From Gottfriedia sp002574545 (GTDB lineage: Bacteria > Bacillota > Bacilli > Bacillales > Bacillaceae_G), in the NCBI GenBank assembly GCA_052180195.1, contig CP197469.1: 64,000 nt of DNA; one strand, written 5' to 3'. The notes under the pieces are model-generated. The model was not told the origin of the DNA. It saw only the letters and a list, made by a program, of their open reading frames with translations, and did not search any database. Position numbers and translations under genes: made by a program. The first letter of the stretch is position 1; each line of letters begins with the position of its first letter. Shown piece by piece: positions 60,581 through 64,000 of this stretch.

Positions 60581-61788
60581 GAAATTGGAAAGTTGGCACG
60601 ATAACAGCGGGCATCATATTAATTGCAATTGGGTTATTATGGTTTTTACAAAATTTTATTTCAATCCCTTATTCAAAGATTCTAATGAATGCATGGCCGG
60701 TTGCTTGTATTTTATTAGGAATTGAAATATTACTATTCCATTTAGTAAGAAAAGAAGATTCACTTCGTTTTCATGGATTTAGTATTTTTTTACTTATCGT
60801 AATGATGGTTGTTTCATTACTATTTAGTATTGGTCATTTGTTTGCCAAAGAAATAGGATATACATTCAAAACAAAAAATATTGAAATAAATGAATCAAAA
60901 AAGATAACTTCACAAATTAATGAAGTGATGATTAAAGCTAATAATAGTGAAATCAGTGTAAATGGAATAGATTCTAATGAAGTAAACGTAAATGGTAATA
61001 TAAGAGTTCCAGATCGTGATAAAAAAGATAGTGATAATTTATCAGATTATTATTCAGTAAAAACATTAGGTGATAAAATGATTATCGAGATACGTAATGA
61101 TGACAATCAGATTTTTCACTTTGGTAATGACAGTTCACAGCTAACTATTGATTTGCCTAAAAGCATTATTGCGAATATAAATATAAATAATGGATCAGTA
61201 AATTTATCAAATAAAGACAATAAAACAGTCATAAATTCAAATGACGGTCAAATCAATATTGAAAATGTATCAGGAAACTTAGTTGCAAAAACTAGAGATG
61301 GTTCAATCAGCTTAACGAATGCAAATCTGAAAAGTGATAGTGAAATTGCAACGAAAGATGGTGAAATTATCATCAAAAATATTGCTGGTTATTTAAATTC
61401 CACTACAAGAGATGGTAGCATTTCGATTGAACATGCAAATATAGAAGGAACAAGTGAAATAATAACTTATGATGGAGAAATTAACCTAAGTGATTATAAA
61501 GGAAAAGTTATCGCAAAAACAAAAAATGGTTCAATTAATGTTGATAATGCATTGTTAAATGGTAATAGTAAAATTAGTTCTGATGATGGTGAAATTCAAA
61601 TCGACCTACTAAAGGATAACAATCTAACGATCAATGCAAAAACACATGATGGTAGTTTTAATGGTAATATTGGATGGGAACTAAAAAATAAAGATGAAAA
61701 TCATACAAATAAGGCGAAAGTTGGAAATGGTGATCATCAACTTAATTTAAAAACGAAGAATGGATCAATATATGTAAATAAAGATTAG
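60577..61788 (+). CDS. DUF4097-type beta-repeat membrane protein (LiaF/adhesin-like)
   Basis: A 403-aa protein. The first 95 residues contain three or so membrane helices (ITAGIILIAIGLLWFLQNFI opening), like the N-terminal part of LiaF-type proteins. The rest is a beta-rich DUF4097 domain with a recurring unit of about 40 residues: TRDGSISLTNANLKSDSEIA, TKDGEIIIKNIAGYLNSTTR and so on, with GS/GEI strand ends. Such repeats form beta-solenoids. It is the last gene of the ECF operon. In Lia-type systems related proteins sense or respond to envelope stress, so a similar role is inferred. Confidence 0.88.
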   Translation: MRNWKVGTITAGIILIAIGLLWFLQNFISIPYSKILMNAWPVACILLGIEILLFHLVRKEDSLRFHGFSIFLLIVMMVVSLLFSIGHLFAKEIGYTFKTKNIEINESKKITSQINEVMIKANNSEISVNGIDSNEVNVNGNIRVPDRDKKDSDNLSDYYSVKTLGDKMIIEIRNDDNQIFHFGNDSSQLTIDLPKSIIANININNGSVNLSNKDNKTVINSNDGQINIENVSGNLVAKTRDGSISLTNANLKSDSEIATKDGEIIIKNIAGYLNSTTRDGSISIEHANIEGTSEIITYDGEINLSDYKGKVIAKTKNGSINVDNALLNGNSKISSDDGEIQIDLLKDNNLTINAKTHDGSFNGNIGWELKNKDENHTNKAKVGNGDHQLNLKTKNGSIYVNKD

Positions 61789-61798
61789 AAGATTAAGA

Positions 61799-61826
61799 GC
61801 CCCAAGTATTGTATGGGGCTTTTTTT
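61799..61826 (+). terminator. Terminator of the ECF operon
   Basis: AGCCCCA and TGGGGCT pair around an eight- to nine-base loop and are followed by seven Ts. Confidence 0.88.
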
Positions 61827-61853
61827 CTTTAGAGCAATTATGAATTTAACCCT

Positions 61854-61890
61854 AAAAAAAACCTTTAAATACATTTTGTATTAAAGGTTA
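61854..61890 (-). terminator. Terminator of the Sm-like repeat gene
   Basis: On the minus strand AACCTTTAATACA pairs with TGTATTTAAAGGTT with one extra base around a short AAA loop, followed by a T-run. Confidence 0.8.
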
Positions 61891-61897
61891 TTTCCAG

Positions 61898-62563
61898 CTA
61901 TGGTAAGTGTACAGATTTAATATGCCCTAGTCTTAAATAAACATTTTGTCCACTCGCAACAGAAAGTTCTATTTGATTATTATCTACTTTATTTAAAAGC
62001 CCAATCTTCATTGGATCTGTTCCACCATCAAAAATAACAAGCTTTCCAATTTCTTTTCTAAGCTGAATTTCAAAAGACCTGTGTAAAGGCGTAGTAGGTG
62101 GATGTACTGCTAGTGTCTCATTTGTTAAATTATATGGCACCACTTTATGGTTATACGGTGTGATCCATTTTAAATGTGATAAAGAAATATACATTGTATG
62201 AAATACAGGTGAGTAAAATACTAGATAATCATTTAATACGTTCATAATATAACCATGAAAAGTTATATTACCAGTTACATAGATTTCTGAAAAAATTCCT
62301 TTAGCATTTAGTAATATTTTACGATAAGAAATGGATTCCATTTCTTGCGTAATGGATGGTTCAATAGGGTTATCTATTTTTTCTTTTATATCATTATTTT
62401 GATAAACCATATGGATATGCATCCAAGGAATATAATAATATTTTATGCCGTTAAAAAGCACTAAAATATCTTGTCCTAAATCAGTAAGAATGCCTTCGAA
62501 TATGACATCCCCAGATAATCTTACTGAGACTTGTTCTCCAAGCAATGTCGATACATCACTCAC
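61898..62563 (-). CDS. Protein of three Sm-like (DUF2642-type) repeats, probable spore-surface protein
   Basis: A 221-aa protein built of three related beta units of about 55 residues. These are VSVRLSGDVIFEGILTDLGQ with IPWMHIHMVY, EIYVTGNITFHGYIMNVLND with SLSHLKWITPY, and KLVIFDGGTDPMKIGLLNKV with RLGHIKSVHLP. Each has the 'v.G.l.....d.i.l....yyipl.hI..v' pattern of DUF2642/LSM-like domains, common among spore-associated proteins in bacilli. GAGGAGA precedes the ATG. It is followed (upstream on the plus strand) by its own terminator. Function is unknown; spore-coat membership is inferred. Confidence 0.7.
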   Translation of the reverse strand: MSDVSTLLGEQVSVRLSGDVIFEGILTDLGQDILVLFNGIKYYYIPWMHIHMVYQNNDIKEKIDNPIEPSITQEMESISYRKILLNAKGIFSEIYVTGNITFHGYIMNVLNDYLVFYSPVFHTMYISLSHLKWITPYNHKVVPYNLTNETLAVHPPTTPLHRSFEIQLRKEIGKLVIFDGGTDPMKIGLLNKVDNNQIELSVASGQNVYLRLGHIKSVHLP

Positions 62564-62593
62564 GTTGATCTCCTCCTAAAGGGTATTAAATTA

Positions 62594-63949
62594 TTAAGCA
62601 AAAAATAATTGTATCCAATAAAATAATAATATTAATGAAATAATAGTTGTTAATGGGATCACAATTATAGTGACGCTTAAATAATCCTTCCATTTTACTT
62701 TAATTTTATTTTCTCTTAAAATGTGCATCCAAATTAATGATGCTAATGTTCCGATTGGTAACAATAGCGATCCTATGTCACTACCAACTATATTAGCAAG
62801 ATAGATTGCCTTTAGTGTCACAGGGTCTAGTCCCATTTCAGTTAGGCTGATTGTACCAATCATAAGGGCTGGGTGATTGTTAAAAAGATTTGATAAAACA
62901 CTTACTAATCCACCCATTGCCAAAGTGGCATTGAAAAGTCCTTGATTAACGATTGGTTCAATTTCTTTTACAATAAAATCAGTTAGACCAGCATTGTGAA
63001 GTCCATAAATTATTACATACATTGAGAATGCAAATAAAAGAATTTGCCATGGAGTCTTTTTTAAGATATCAACAGGATTTGTTCTTAAATGGTACCATCT
63101 CCATATAAGTAAAACGAGAGAACCAAGTACTGCAACAATCTCAATAGGAACTGAAATAAAAGATGCAACAAACAGTAAACATCTCATAACAAATACGAAA
63201 GTTAATATTTTTAGCATAAACTTTGTTCTTTTTCTTTTTGTTTCAACAGAGATTTTACTTTTTAAAGGATGAAAGTTTTTAATAAAAAAGGATTCTTCAA
63301 TATCATTTGTTGAAGCAGGTAAGACTTCTGGGAATTTACTTTTTAGCACGAAATACATCATGATTGACATAAATAATAATCCTAACATTGTAGGTACAAA
63401 CATCATTAAAGGTTGCATATATAGTGGCATATGGACAATTTTTAAACCGATTAAATTAACGATATTACTTACGCCTATTGGAGCACTCGAAGCAGTTGCA
63501 ATTAATGCACCTGATAATAGGTAGGGTATTTGTTGATGTGGTTTCAAACGTAGATTTTTTAAAAGTATCATTAGAATTGGTGTTGTAATAAGGATACTAC
63601 CATCATTATTAAAAAGTAATGTCATTAAAAAACAAAGTAATTGAATGTACCAATATAATCGATAACTTGAACCTTTCGACAATATAACTAGACGTGCAGC
63701 TGACCAATGAAAGAACCCGAAGCTTTCTAAAATAACAGCCATAACAATTGTTGCGATAATTGTAATTGAAGCACCGCCGATTTTCGTTATGATGTCATAT
63801 AAATCGTGTCGACTAACAACTCCAGTTAGTAGAATGATTATTGCTCCAATCGAAGCAGGCCATGCTTCATGAATTCCTTTTGGTCTCCAGAATATGACAG
63901 CCATTGTCATTATGAAAACAAATGCAGTCATTGCAATTTCAAAATTCAT
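62594..63949 (-). CDS. ArsB/NhaD-type ion permease
   Basis: A 451-aa membrane protein of the ion-transporter superfamily with about twelve helices. The signatures are the double loop motifs TLLFNNDGSILITTPILMIL and NLFNNHPALMIGTISL, and the SGALIATASSAPIGVSNIVN helix. The closest named group by eye is ArsB (arsenite efflux) and its relatives, including B. subtilis YdfA. No arsR or arsC is nearby, so arsenic export is not supported by context. ATG 63949 was chosen because AGGTG is seven bases away; the first ATG at 63955 touches it. Confidence 0.82.
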   Translation of the reverse strand: MNFEIAMTAFVFIMTMAVIFWRPKGIHEAWPASIGAIIILLTGVVSRHDLYDIITKIGGASITIIATIVMAVILESFGFFHWSAARLVILSKGSSYRLYWYIQLLCFLMTLLFNNDGSILITTPILMILLKNLRLKPHQQIPYLLSGALIATASSAPIGVSNIVNLIGLKIVHMPLYMQPLMMFVPTMLGLLFMSIMMYFVLKSKFPEVLPASTNDIEESFFIKNFHPLKSKISVETKRKRTKFMLKILTFVFVMRCLLFVASFISVPIEIVAVLGSLVLLIWRWYHLRTNPVDILKKTPWQILLFAFSMYVIIYGLHNAGLTDFIVKEIEPIVNQGLFNATLAMGGLVSVLSNLFNNHPALMIGTISLTEMGLDPVTLKAIYLANIVGSDIGSLLLPIGTLASLIWMHILRENKIKVKWKDYLSVTIIVIPLTTIISLILLFYWIQLFFA

Positions 63950-64000
63950 TTTCATTCACCTTTCTCTAATCGGTAGCATTTTTTTGTGTCCTACTTGTCC

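Noticed and set aside
62594..63949. Arsenic resistance operon
   Set aside because: Only the permease is present; no ArsR or ArsC gene lies beside it, so arsenite export is not claimed.
1..64000. CRISPR arrays, rRNA, tRNA, prophage or intact insertion sequences
   Set aside because: No regularly spaced repeat, no conserved rRNA or tRNA motif and no transposase, integrase or phage structural gene was seen.

Overview
The window is AT-rich chromosomal DNA from an endospore-forming member of the Bacillaceae. The evidence is three GerA-family germination loci, CotF-like and CotS/CotSA-like spore coat genes, AGGAGG-type ribosome binding sites, frequent TTG/GTG starts and Rho-independent terminators between nearly every pair of units. 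Gene content and order resemble, but do not copy, Bacillus subtilis. I cannot fix the genus. I saw no rRNA, tRNA, CRISPR array, phage or intact insertion sequence.

Layout. 1-4 kb: the end of a probable LysR regulator, then a gerA-gerB-gerC germinant-receptor operon on the minus strand. 4.2-7.9 kb: a three-subunit molybdenum hydroxylase (xanthine dehydrogenase family). 7.9-8.5 kb: a two-gene minus-strand unit of unknown function. 8.8-14.4 kb: an AI-2E-family membrane protein, an orphan gerA, a LysP-like lysine permease with a consensus-matching cre box upstream, and a pair of small coat genes. 14.4-24.5 kb: small metabolic units with their regulators. These are a TetR gene, an agmatinase-family enzyme with a strong promoter and operator, a CoA-transferase plus acyl-CoA synthetase pair, a TetR gene divergent from a kynureninase plus permease operon, and an alpha/beta hydrolase. 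24.7-29.1 kb: an unusual three-domain regulator upstream of an M20 amidohydrolase, a DUF3311 protein and a sodium:solute symporter. 29.1-33.3 kb: a large Vpr-like secreted subtilase carrying both a cohesin-like and a dockerin module. 33.6-34.1 kb: a probable IS200/IS605-type relic and a broken spore-gene fragment.

34-49 kb is dominated by spore genes. It holds a degenerate CotS-like pseudokinase, a second ger operon led by an unannotated 41-aa membrane-protein ORF, an XRE-TPR regulator, and a coat/glycan cluster (nucleotide-sugar epimerase, CotS, CotSA, UTP-glucose-1-phosphate uridylyltransferase, UDP-glucose dehydrogenase, glycosyltransferase, HipA-like kinase). The enzymes would make UDP-glucose, UDP-glucuronate and probably UDP-galacturonate for spore-surface glycan, comparable to ytdA-ytcABC with cotS/cotSA in B. 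subtilis.

49.5-53.5 kb: RpiR-type regulator, M20 hydrolase, GNAT transferase and N-succinylamino-acid racemase, which fit the known D-to-L amino acid conversion route. 53.7-57.1 kb: MoxR ATPase, DUF58 and DUF4129 operon. 57.4-58.6 kb: CapA-like lipoprotein. 59.0-61.8 kb: an ECF sigma factor, its anti-sigma factor, a small membrane protein and a DUF4097 beta-repeat membrane protein in one overlapping operon. 61.9-64 kb: a protein of three Sm-like repeats and an ArsB-type permease.

Motif residues were read directly. Family names rest on remembered family features, not on a search. Many start codons were moved from the longest open frame to the codon correctly spaced after a ribosome binding site.
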